NCBI GenBank assembly: GCA_037013685.1 | Contig: CM072919.1 | Coordinates: 31,355,935 to 31,419,934 of the forward strand | DNA from: Acridotheres tristis | Lineage: Eukaryota; Chordata; Aves; Passeriformes; Sturnidae | Length of the DNA: 64,000 nucleotides | Direction: 5' to 3' | Part shown: positions 24,122-36,400 of the stretch, piece by piece | How positions within the stretch are numbered: the stretch's first letter is position 1 | How the letters are laid out: every line of letters starts with the position of its first letter | Translations under genes and position numbers: made by a program | The notes under the pieces: model-generated | What the model was told of the DNA's origin: nothing | Databases searched by the model: none | What the model saw: only the letters and a program-made list of their open reading frames with translations

Positions 24122-25595
24122 GAAACCTGGGAGGAGAAAAAGTGATGATTGGTTACCTAAAACCCAATAAAACAATAAAAAATAATTTTAAAAACATCCA
24201 GAATCGCAACAATTTCTTGCTTCCATTTTAAACTGTGTATAAAGCTTTTGTCTTGCAAAATAAAAGTAAGTTAGGATTATACAAGTTAGCAATGTGGTAA
24301 TGATCTCCCGGGCTTCATTCACTGCCCACTCTACCCAGTCCTCTCTTACTTTTACATATTCTCCAAGGTAATAAGCCTGCCACCACTAATGTTATAAAGT
24401 AGTAATTGTCCCTAATTGGTAGGGAGGTGACAGACCATTCTGGTAATGTTGTGAAACTGTAAGAAAGGAGGAGTGAGAACATTCACAGACCCAGCAGTAA
24501 TTATCCACTAATTTGGCCTGTTTGTGTGGGGAGAGCTCATTATAGCCCTTAAGAAACCTCAGAATAAAGAGAGAAAGTAGGTAGGAGGTAAGGTTAAATA
24601 ATTAGTGTTCAGCAGATTTTTCTTTTTCTTCTTTATTCTTCTTTTTAATTCAAAGAAGAGGATTAGGGAGGAAGAACTGTGATGAGTGTAACAATTGGGA
24701 AGGTGTAACATCGCCTTTTAAGTGAATTTTGCATATTTGAAAGCAAACACAAATAGTTTACAAGGAACTGTGGGAAAAATATATATTTCATTAGTCCTTA
24801 AGTAGGAAAGCACTAAACTATTTTATTTTTGTGGCATTAATCTTATGCACTTCACTATTTTATAAAACCAAATTTTATATTGAAATGGACTTTTAAACTC
24901 TTGTTTTCCAGTTACTTTAAATTTTTATTGACTATCCAAAAGTGTACTTCAATCTAAAGTGTAATTTTTTATATTTCTATAAAGCATATAATCCAGATTT
25001 TTCTAATCTCTATTATTTCTTCAATACAAACTAGTAAATGAAATGTGCTTGAGAGGCCTCTCTTTAAACCTTCAGGTTCCTTTTCCTGAATTCCCTCCTG
25101 TTTGAATTCCAGATACTAATTGACATTTAATATAAATTTTATTTATAAAAATTACTGAAATTAGTTCCATAGAACTAGTTTTTGCTTCATTTTACCACCG
25201 TTATAAATATTTTTTTTCTTTAAACATCATCCTTATTGTGGATTAATTCTATTAGTATTTAATTAGCACCTACATTTAAAGGGTAAATGTATTCCATTTA
25301 ATTCTAAAGTTTCTGTTTAGTGTCTGAAATTCATACTAAATATTCAGCTTTATGTAATGTCTCTTTTTCCTCTGTCCCCTCTGCCTTGTCCATCCAACCC
25401 AGGGTTTCAAAAATCCTGTAGCCTGGATATCCTAGTTTTGGTCTTGATGAAAGGGGTAGTTAATTTTCACAATTAGCTCAATCCTTGGCCTCTCCTCTTA
25501 TAACACTAGTCATTACAGCTGTTAGTGCTCTGTCTGACTTTTTGTTATTTTCTTTACATACAGGCAACTGCTTTTCCAAACTGAATTGCTACCTC

Positions 25596-25622
25596 ATTTG
25601 GTGATGATATATATCACCAAAT
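25596..25622. repeat. perfect 10 bp inverted repeat, 7-base loop
   Basis: ATTTGGTGAT at 25596-25605 and ATCACCAAAT at 25613-25622 are exact reverse complements around GATATAT. The arms are long enough to form a cruciform or RNA hairpin. No known family is recognised. Confidence 0.6.
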
Positions 25623-28584
25623 AGCCAACAGATGGTGATAATGTTCATTTTCTGTGCATAATGTAATGTCCTTCAGGAGAAGGCCTGAAGAGAATGGGAG
25701 ATCAGACAAGAATGTCCTTAACTATTACCAAAATATTATTTTCACAAATGGGGCTGTAGAGTTTAATTACAGAACATGTTGTTGATTAATATAACCTCTT
25801 ATTGCCAAACAAATTGGATTCTTTGGGGATATTGAGGGGTCCTTTACAGTGGGGTTTCTCTTATGTGGTGTCCTTTTTATCTTGTATTTGTAAATTGTAA
25901 ATGTCTTATCTATCCTCTTGATCTATTAACTTTCTTACGCATGTTGCATAAAAATCTCTCACATGTTTTACATGTATAAAATGATTGTATTTATTATACT
26001 GGAAAAACATATTTGATGTTTTTATAGGTTATGAGTGAGCTCTGATGGGACAGTCTCTTTATCCAGTTTAATGTAAGGGAATAAAATAGAAATTTAGTAT
26101 TTAATTGAAATAAGAGACTGACAGGGAAGAAAATCTGAAACTTGAAATAGAAAAAATGGAAAATGCACCGCCTTCTTTTATTTTAATACAGCTTTTGGCT
26201 TTTAATGCTCTACAACTACCTTGAAAATTTTTCAGTGTCCACATGTACCTGTCATAGCAATTGAAATCTAGGTAATCATTAAAAGTTTGTTGCAGAAACA
26301 CATTGAAAGATATTTACAAATAAAGAAAGATTTGAAGGGGAAATTCATAGAGGAAAGATCATAATGCCTTTCCTAGTATCAGTCCATTATGTTGGCTGTA
26401 GGGCTTGGTGTACACGATGGATCTGTTTTTTCACAGACTTTCTTCATCAGTTTAAGGAAAAAAAAAAAAAAACAACCAAAAAACCCCCTTCATTTATTTT
26501 GTGAAAATAGGAAGAAAATGTTGTGTCTTTTGCAACTCTGACATCTTTGTTCTATTTTCATTAATTTGCTAAGTTTGAGTTTACTGATCACATTACAGAC
26601 ATTACTGAAGAAAAAGGAATGTGTAACTGTTTGGGCCAGAAATCAGGGCTTTAGTATTCCCTGAAGCATCATGAGTAATAGCTGTCAGTAATTTACTGCA
26701 AATTAATGCCAATATTTCTACCCATACTGTTTGGACATCCCTTCCCAACCTTTAACACACTGTGATACTCTCATCAAAGCTGTCTATGTTGAGTTCTCTG
26801 CTTGAAAACAATAATTTTTTTTTTCAAAGTAGTTTGCAAATTTCTTTTAGTTTATTCGCGGGTTTTACTAATGAAACCTTAATCGAGAGGAATGCTCTAA
26901 AACAGAAGAGCCAGAAATCTTCAGCAGGAAACCATAGTGTTCCCTCTGGAAGTCTTTTCTCTGAATGTTCCTGAAAGTCTCAAATACACAACAGAAAGAA
27001 AAGTGTTAGTAAGTATGAAGTCCACTTCACATTCCTCAGTATTTTAGTCTTTTATTCCTCCATCTTCCCTAGTAAAAGAAGGTTCTGTTGTACCCTGTGT
27101 CTAAATTTCAAAGACATATTGCACAAAGAAATGTAATCAATATTGTGGAGGTTTTAATTACTAAAACCATGGTTGCATGGTAAATCTACTAGCATTAAAA
27201 CCTTGAGTAGACATAGATGGTCAAAAAATAATGAAAAAAAGTGAGATTATATCTGTACACATCTGGGAACTTGCTACTTTAACTCTTTGGCTTATATTTC
27301 CCAAAAATGATATTTGATCTCAAAAACACTGCAAGACCCTTTAAGGAAGGTATAGCATTACACACATTTCATATTCTATTTTTTATCACTTTCATATCTA
27401 TTAAGTTTTTAATATATAAATTTTTTAAGTTACTCTAGTAAACTGTATTTGACTATCTTGTATATCCTTGATGCCTTATGAACCTATGATCTGAAAAGAC
27501 CTTGAATTCTCCAAATCACATTGCATCAATGTAAACTATAAAATAAACAGACTGGTTTATAAATCTGAATGATTATGATCCATCACAGCAAATGTATTTC
27601 ACTTGACAGATCAGGACATTTGTCTGAAAGAGGACATAAGACAACACAGAAAAATTCAGCTCACTGACATTTCTGCATTTTGAATTTTCTCAAATAAATG
27701 GGTGAAAAAAATTTGGCTTACAATAAAAATATTATTTAAAAATTAATTGCCAAAATAAAAAACCCCAAACCTTTCAAAATACAATAATCCTTTCTAAAAG
27801 AAATTGAAACAAAACAGAAATTATATTTTTTGTTATTTTTCATCACAAACTGCATGATGATTAACAGAAACGTTTTTAAAAATCTAATATTGACACTTAC
27901 AAGCAGCGCTGCTTCATGTAGGCAACCACAGCAATAAATGAATTACAGGACCTGGAAAATTTCTGAAGAAAATATGTACACCTGCAGTCTCCTAGGAAAT
28001 TCACTTCATTCAAATAGTTGTTGGGAAGATCCTTGCAAGGTAAGGGAAGAAAAACATTCCTTTCAATCAGTTAAAGAATGTGTTCATGAAATGTGAGAAA
28101 AACACCAGTATTAAAGCATTTAGAAAAGACTGAGTTAGAAAATAGGGAAGTAAGACATGCTAAAATAGGTAAAGAGCACAAGTACAGAATTTTGTGATAG
28201 CAAGTATTTATTAGTTTTTAAGTAGATTAGGAAATTGCAAGCAAATACATAGCACTAGTCTATACTAGATGAAACTGATAGATTTACTTAAAATTTACAG
28301 AAATGGCCAATAAATGTTTCTGGTTTATATTGGCAGGAAAACCTAAATACTCTGTACCTACTATACGGCAAGGAATTTAATTTTCCTTTCAAGTGTAATA
28401 TAGCAGGTGAAAAGCAGATACCAAACAATATATTTTAATAGAAAAAGAATTTAACTTGCATTCAGTTTTGTAAGTCTTAGAAAATCAGGAAAAAAGAAGA
28501 ATATGGAAAGAAACCTAACAGCGTACTGACATTTGAGGAAGGATAAATCATTTGATTTAAACACTCCTAAACTTTTTGATCTCA

Positions 28585-29118
28585 TACTATTCCTAAGGAA
28601 AAAATAGTGTAATGCCTAGCATGAGACAAGGACAAAATTAATGAGACATTGAAAGAAAGCAGTATGTCAACCAACATGGGTTTATGAAGAATAGATCTTG
28701 TCAAGCTAATATTCTTACAATGTATCATATTTCTAGGGATTTTCGTTAAAATATACTTAATAATCTTTGGGCCTGTTACAGAGTAATCTTCTGGACTATA
28801 GGAATAAAATATTATGAACCAAACACAGAATATAATTGTTCTTCACTGATCACAGCTTGATTTACTTATGAATATAAAAAAGTAATTGTGAATACAACTT
28901 TATTCCAAATAAGTTTTTGTTGGAGCTCAGATATTAGTAATTACTCCAAAGCTATTTAATATTGTATTGATGAAAATATGAAATCATTAATCATAGACTT
29001 TACTGATAACATAAAGCCTGGGAAAGTAATAAATAGTGAAGCTAACAGATGGCGATGACAAAATAATTCTTTATGCATTGGTATACTACACAAAAAAAAA
29101 TAATATTATTCAATACAG
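28585..29118 (+). mobile_element. ancient CR1/L3-like LINE, reverse-transcriptase fragment
   Basis: Despite heavy decay the order of CR1/L3 reverse-transcriptase landmarks is preserved. An AACCAACATGGGTTTATGAA block followed by AGATCTTGTCAAGCTAAT (about 28673-28715) corresponds to the QHGFMKNRSCQxN motif. Then come traces of the middle palm, CCAAAGCTATTTAATATTG (about 28947, the LFNI motif), and TTTACTGATAACATAAAGCCTGGG (about 28999, the FADDTKLGG catalytic motif with its aspartates lost). After that a decayed lysine-rich block runs to about 29118. Many stops and indels mean it is long dead. The divergence is far greater than in the CR1 copies at 55-1159, so this is an old amniote insertion. 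Confidence 0.7.
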
Positions 29119-29316
29119 CCAAACACAGTGGCTGCAGCATTCATGGTCATGATTATAGAAAGAGAGCTCATTCCTGTAAAGATGATTCAAGACATACGAA
29201 AGAAGGAGCGGGCTGTCACTGGACAAAAGCTTGTAAAAATTTCAAGAGCTGGTCTTCCTCATGACTCTGCGGAGGAGGATACACTAAGTAGCAATAATGA
29301 GGAAATCTTTTTGTGA
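29119..29316 (+). other. coding-looking frame, possible terminal exon or gene relic; unrecognised
   Basis: From 29119 the frame reads PNTVAAAFMVMIIEREL and continues through a basic segment (IRKKERAVTGQKLVKISRAG) to an acidic end (DSAEEDTLSSNNEEIFL) with a stop at 29314-29316. The base composition is less AT-rich than around it and includes CpG-containing codons (CGA, CGG, GCG), unlike typical chance frames here. It starts right after an AG (29117-29118), but the preceding pyrimidine tract is poor. It begins exactly where recognisable LINE sequence stops. I do not recognise the protein. Alternatives are chance, an unfamiliar part of the LINE, or conserved non-coding DNA. Confidence 0.25.
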
Positions 29317-30440
29317 TGTATGTCATATAATCCTAAATAATTGCCATCCAAATAATTTACTTACTTTCTCCTGTGAGAGACTGGATAGCATCATCACTAA
29401 TAGCTATGAATTATTAGCCTCTAAAAAGAAACACAAAGTTTACATCACTCTAACCTCAATTCTTTCCCCTGTAAACAACAAAGAAAACCACTAAATCCCC
29501 TTCAAGGTCTAATTCATATAGGGAAAATAGTTACAGGTGTTTTTCTAGACTGGACTTGCCTTTAGGTCTGAGACCTAAATGTCTAACGAGCTACTTACTG
29601 GCAATACCTTTAGTCGCTTATCCAACTAAAATTGAAATAAGTGTTAGAGAAAAAATAAAAAAAAACCAAAAAAAGTCCTTTACAAATTAAAATCCACTTG
29701 CCAAAAGCAGTCAAAAAATTTATTTTTGCGTGTGTTTTTTCTCTTTTTTCCATCAGTTAAAACTGTCTGAATCTTAGTAATAATTGCTGTAGCAAAAATA
29801 AATGGACATTTAGGCTAAAAGTTGGGAAATATTGTTTCTTACCAAAAATAGTAATTGTAGAATAAATGCGAGAACAAATTTTGCAGCCAATAATGTAGAA
29901 TAGTAATTTTTTTTTTCTTTCTTCAGAATTTCCAGACTCAAGTTAATGGACAATCATTCAGTGACATAACATCCTGGCTGGCTATGTGCACGTGGAACAA
30001 ACAATTAATGTATTATTCACAGCTTGAAAGTACAAATTAAAACTACATTAGTCAAATAAACCATACTGGGTGATTATGATGATGATAGGACTTGGCCCAA
30101 AACCTTTAAAAGAACACTGTTCACAAATTATCAAGCAAAACCAAAAGAAAATGTGACTTTTTCCTCACCATACCTGGGCATTTGAGACGATTTCTCATCT
30201 TAATTACTACTATATTTGTGAAAAAGAGAAAAATATAGCTTATTTTAAAAGAATAGGATCAGATATATTTTAAAAATTGTGACAAATCTTTGAATGAGGC
30301 ACCACTATTTGAAATAAATAACCATCCAATTGAAAAAAACCAAAACAAACAACAAAAAACCCCCTAAAAAAACTCTCAAATAAATATGCTAAATTTTATT
30401 TGACTATTTTCTTTGAATTTTCTCTTAAATGATACATTAA

Positions 30441-30463
30441 GTAACTAGCAATATGCTAGTTAC
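30441..30463. repeat. perfect 10 bp inverted repeat, 3-base loop
   Basis: GTAACTAGCA (30441-30450) and TGCTAGTTAC (30454-30463) are exact reverse complements around ATA. A second smaller hairpin (AGTTGC...GCAACT) follows within 25 bases. Confidence 0.6.
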
Positions 30464-33400
30464 AATTGCTAGTTGCAATAAGCAACTGGATCCTTTAGTT
30501 TGCATTTACTTTCCCACCTACATTCCAGCAAAAAGGTTTGAAAATATCATCTCTTACAGACAGACGCCTATTACATAAATATGTAGCATGTGTATTACAT
30601 TTACTAATATATAAAAATCTCTGCCTCACCACACCCACCATTTGACATGTAAAAAGTGTGTTTATGGGCAACTACAACTTTAAAGGCCATGGCTGAGTTA
30701 TTTTCTGACTCACTTAATCATCTGTGGTCATAGGAATGTAAATTTAATATTCAATATTAATTTAATATTTAATATTGCATTATTAAAAGCTTCTGTCCAA
30801 ACACTGAGGCTGAGATATACATGCTTAAATTTTCACATGAAAATTTCTCTGTAAAAGACAATTTTTTTCTACTTTCTCACTTTGAATTTCTAGTAGACAA
30901 CAACTGAGAGAGGATTTTTTGAGTTTTATGTACAAAAACATTTCCACACATTTCTGACCATGAAGTAAAATGCAGAAACGTTAAAAATTATAGCAACTCT
31001 GTGTCAGAGAGCTCTGGAGAATTCTCTATAGAGAAATGGAAAATAATTCCAAGTAGCTAAAATATTTTGTGGAAAAACTCTTATTTTGAGGTATTAGGCA
31101 AAGAAAATGTGACAGGGCACAAACTGGCAAATTTAAATCATTAAGGGAAAATAGAAATAGTTGGGCAAACCCATAATGCCCACAGAAATTTTTTCTATGA
31201 ATCTACCTCTAAAAAATCATTTTCAGAGATGCCAAAAGAATAGCCCTCTGGACAAGTCTCTGTGCCTCACTGGAATCAACAGTAGTAAAAGTAGTGTTGG
31301 TGTCCCAGGAGCCAATGTAACATGGAACCTCTTTGTCATCTTAAGTTTATTATGTTATTTCATACTACTTTAATTCCAAATGTGCTCATTGGAGCACTCT
31401 CCACCTGAGAAATTGATGTTTTGGCTCACAAATCAGGTTGGGCTAGAGAGAAGAAAGATACTTACCATGTTTGTTATCAGAATCTGATCCCTTTGACCTG
31501 CTGGTTTAAGCACAATTTTCTAAAATAATTTTTATCTGTTTTTTTTTAGAGTAGCGCTGAAATGGTTTCCAATGAAATCTTTTACATGTTGGTGTTTCAT
31601 TGATTTTTTCCATTCAATTACAATAACCAAATATGCAAGGAACAAACAGTAGTTTTAAGTGGAAATTCAGTTCCACTGAATTACATAGCAGATGACCAGA
31701 GAGTACTGAGCTCTTTACTTAAAAAGACTAGAGGACTGAAAAAACCTGTTCCTCAAATATATAAATTATTGGATGCCAGAGAGGAAACATTCAAAAATAA
31801 ACCAACAAAACCAACAATCTTCAGAGTCCAGAAAAGACTCACCCAATTTGTAGTACAGAAAAACTCATAGAAATAGATGCACAACCAGTGTGTTTACGTT
31901 TGAAGCCAGAATTGTTGTCTATCAGGTAAACTAAAATGCCCCTGTCAAGAGGCAAAATGAGATCTATAAACAGGAGAAAGACCAGATAGCAAGTAAATGG
32001 AAATTTGACTTGTTTATTATTTGCACAAAATGTTAATAAAATTGAAAACCAAATTTAAATCCATTCTAGTAATATTTCTAGTTAGTACATGTAAAATATA
32101 TATGGTTTATAATAAACTTAATGTGTTATTTCACATTACACCTCTAAAAAGAAGGATCATTCTATTATTTTATGAATGTGGGGCTAGGTCCTGGGATCTA
32201 TTTCTGGGTTTTGTACACCTTCTTATATTCAGTTTTGCAAACTGTTTATATGAGACTTCTTTCAGCCTTAGACTTACTCTGAACAGATCCCTTCTTGTAT
32301 AGGAAAATATAGTTTTTCAGAAAAATTCTAATTTTTCTGGGTATTTTCTGGGTCCCAAGCCACTATAACTACACTGGTATAACTGTTTTCAGAAAAAAAC
32401 TAAAGGGTAGAGATAAGGGAAAAAAGACAGATCTTCATGATTTTATGTGCAATCGTTTGTTTATAAGAACTGCTCTTCTTATAGAATAAAGTAGGATTAC
32501 ATCTGTGTAATGCCTTCAATTAGATATTTTAATTTTATATCCCATTACTGTCCACATTCTTATTCTGAACATAGAGAATGTCCATGTCTTGTAGGAGTGT
32601 GTCCTGGCCTTGAAATATGAAATTATTTGTTATTTGAAGTATTTAAGTTTTTTTTAAGAGCTCTTCTAAAATTTGTTACAACAACATTTAGTCTTGTTAG
32701 ACTATTCTTGCTACTTCTATATGTATTGCAAGAACTAAATTACAGTGGTTTTTAGATACCAGTATAACATTTTTTTGATTAAAGTGAAATTACAACAGGC
32801 TGGCCAGAAGAAAAGCACTGTTTAAGCAGAAATATATAGAGAGAGACTAAATCATTCTTCATATTTATTATTCATATTGAATAGTAAAATATTCTATTAT
32901 CAATTTGTGTTCAATTTATATTTTAAAAGACCAAATGAAAGTAAAAAAAAAACAGTTACAGGAAGTGGATCCTACCATTCCCTGTGGTCATTTCTTTATC
33001 CGCAGTACTGATTTAATTCCGGGGGGAAATCAAATCAGTTATTATATTGAACCTTAAATCAAATTATATAATTTTTTTGACCCAGATACACAGTGTAATT
33101 CCAGTGAAATCAATTAACAGTGAGTTTATCCAACATTAATAAAGGCAGGAGTACGTGTTCTGAAAAGGTAAACCTGTTGGAATCTGTTTATAGCACTGTA
33201 CCTTTAGAAGAAAGCCAAAATAAGATGTTGCAATTGGTAGGCTATAAAGCAGAACTATAATAGACTTGTCTAGACCTGAACACTGAAGGCCCTTCTCTTT
33301 AAATGGGAAGACCGCCTGTATAATTTCAGATATATATTAATCTCTAAGTCTTCCCCTACGCTTGGCTATAGCCTATGGTTTACTGATTTAAAATTAAGTT

Positions 33401-36400
33401 AGTGCATCAAAATACCCTTCATATCCTCTAGAATTTATCTGCGACAGGCTATATGTTAAACAGTACTTTAAGGCCACATTGAAATAAACTTTCTGAAACT
33501 CTAAATTTCCTAGAGGCACTGAAAGCTGCATTGTAGAGATGACATTTCTCTTGCTGGCATACTGCTGTACAAGATACTGCTATAAATTCAGAGTCAAAGG
33601 CACATCTTCCAACAGGTAGCTCCAAGCATGTGAATAATCCAAGTGGAAATAATGACAATGAATCCATCTCCAAGTAGCACAAATATTTAAACGCTGTGAT
33701 TAATCAGATGCTGGTTTTCCTTTCTCAAGATGGAAAAACAGAACCCATCTAAAACTGTAATGATAATGTGAAATTTTTGTCTTCACTTGAATTTAAACCG
33801 AGATTCAACACAAGAGAACACTGATTATGAAAGTTCTCTTTTTGCAATCTTAATATAAGTATTTGGGATACATGTGATGTAGAATTTCTGAAGGATCAGC
33901 AAAAAAAGATAGACATATTTTTTCAATATTTTCAATACATTTTGGTACTTGATAAAAGTCACCCAACAAGGGGAATAAAACTATTTTTCCATCTCTAACT
34001 ACTAATTTTTCTTTTTATCTTTTAAATTTTAATAATGGCAAATATTTATAGGTTTTTAAATTAACAGGGTACACAGCATTTCAGGTCCTTCTCAATGAAT
34101 CCTAAATTTCTAGCTGGGGCACTGAAATTAAGTGGTAAGAGTTTTAAGTTGTCTCTGCAACCCAAGGGCTGAAACATTCAATAGTTAGGTGAATTTAATC
34201 TGCAAGTTTTCGCTTTTATATGTGACTACATAAGGGACTGAGGTAAAAAAAAACCTCCCGTTGTAGTCTTCAGTTGTAACTTGAGGCTAGGTGGGATGAG
34301 TCTGGGCCAATGTATCGTACTCTCTTGCTGGAGTGACATGCACAAGGATAACAGGAATGCTATAAAATATTCACTTACAGGTGTAATGCAAACAGAGTTT
34401 GAACTCTTCTGTTAGGAAAATGATAGCATGAATACCCAGGATCTCTCAGTATTCCTCACTGCCTTATCAATGTCTCTGATGCTTCAGCCAGCTTTGCCTT
34501 GCACTGCCCACCTTATCCCTAAGTCCCACAGAGCTACAGCTTAGTACCTTCTGCCTGAAGGATTGTGTACATCAGAAGTGTTAACGAATTAGTAGAAACA
34601 CAACAAATTTACTACTAAAAAACCTTTAGACATGTATATTAGAATCATTCAGACCACTGTTACTGAGAAGGTTTTCCCTCACCCTCCTTCATCCCCTCAA
34701 GGATGCAAATCAATGTTCATCTGGTTTTATTCTGTGAGGATGTTCAGGCGTCTCTGTATCAGTCAGAAACATTGGTTTAAAATAAATAAATATATATATA
34801 ACAATGATTATAACAACAACTTTAATTTAAAAAATCACAATAGTTATAATAATACAACTCTCAAAGCCTTCCACTAGGACATCAAAAGACAATGTTTTTA
34901 AAACTGTTATTTAGGGAAGCGACCTGAGACCACAAAAGCTTCAGCAAGAGACATGAAATTTCTCAAAGTTCAGGTACTTAACTTGATTACATGACAGTAG
35001 TTTAGGAACTCTCTTTGTGGCAAGCATTGCTTCACAGACCTGACAGAATGGATAGAGAATGGCCCTTGTGCCTGATCCATAACAGTCATTGCCTGCTACA
35101 CACATTTCAAGATTCATTCGAGCTATGAAGATAATCGAGGCAGTCGACAGTTACCCTGCAGCTGCATGGATTTATGATGGCACTGTCAAGAAAATGAGCC
35201 AAAATGATACAGTAGCTGGCTTTAGCTGCAAATAACATGATAGGCTGTACAGTAGTAGTGTAGCAGCTGCTGTCATTGCAGGTAATAGGCTATAAAGAAG
35301 GCTGATAGCAATACCTGTCATTTCTTAATGGCTGACTTCACTGAAGAGCTTTTGTGGCCTTTAACATGGAGATAATAGAAGATACAACAAATTTTACAGC
35401 TTTCACGTTGCATCCATAATTTATCTTAAGAGTACTGCCCCAACAAGGACAACAGTTGTCAGACTGAGAAAGTACAGAACTGGCTTTGAATAGTGAGAGA
35501 TTGTCTATTATCAAGAACAGAATTCAAGTACAGAAAATGTTTCTACAGTGTTAAGCTTGGATTTCTGCAGCAAACATTCTTCAGTTTATTGCAGACCTAG
35601 TCCAGGATATATTATGGACAGGGGCTTCTTATGTAGAGATTTGATTTTTTCAATCAAATGAAAAATGTAGAAAAACAAACACCATGACTCATTCTGTATT
35701 TCAGTACAAAATGTGGTCTTGTGCCAGATAAGCTATAAACCTACAAAAATGGCTTTTCTTGTGCCTAAATCCATATTATAGCATAATGATGTCATATTGT
35801 TATGATGAGAAGCAGGCCCATTTTTAAAAAATCAAAATAGGAAGCATCTATTAACTAAATAGGTTATAAATTTGGTCAAATATGAGACTGGCAAAGTGAC
35901 TAGGATATATTTAAATACACGATTAAACACTAGTCAAAGTCTCATAAATTATGTGATTAGCTTTATACCAGTTAAGTATTCAATGTTAGCTCCTATTATT
36001 TTTTAAAACTTTTCTACTTCAAATCCTTTACATCAAGACCTAGTTGGCCAGAAGCTGGCTTCTGTCATAGTTTGTTAATGCCTCCTAGACCTTGGTATAT
36101 CAGTCTTCATTGTTTTTCATTCAATTTTCCATTTAAATGCATTTGAGCTCCTAGTTAGTGGTGTAGTATTCCAAAATTATGAGGTTTTTTTATAGAAATA
36201 CCTTCAACACTTGGAGACTCTACCCAAATGGGGATGTCAGTTAGGATCTCATTTCAAAAATTATTCAGACCTATTGTGGAAATAGTTAATTTTAAACTGC
36301 CTCTTTCTATCTGTCCTTAATGATTGTTTCTAACTACTTGGTAAGGAGCAAGACCTTGCATCAGTGCTGGCAGCTGTAAAATTTGCATCAAGGTCCTAAG

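Larger units (their letters stand above)
19545..28584. other. unique AT-rich DNA, no gene seen
   Basis: About 9 kb without a recognisable exon or clear transposon; 21-26 kb has almost no open frame above 60 codons. Small features include a forkhead-like palindrome (20392-20409), a three-unit tandem repeat (20507-20561), a CTCF-like motif (24108-24121), a 10 bp-arm hairpin (25596-25622) and an A-rich tract near 26459. Confidence 0.6.

Noticed and set aside
26459..26490. A-rich tract followed by C run as a retrocopy tail
   Set aside because: No coding-like or structured RNA body precedes it on the plus strand and no flanking duplication was found; similar A-rich/CCCC tracts occur near 30330.
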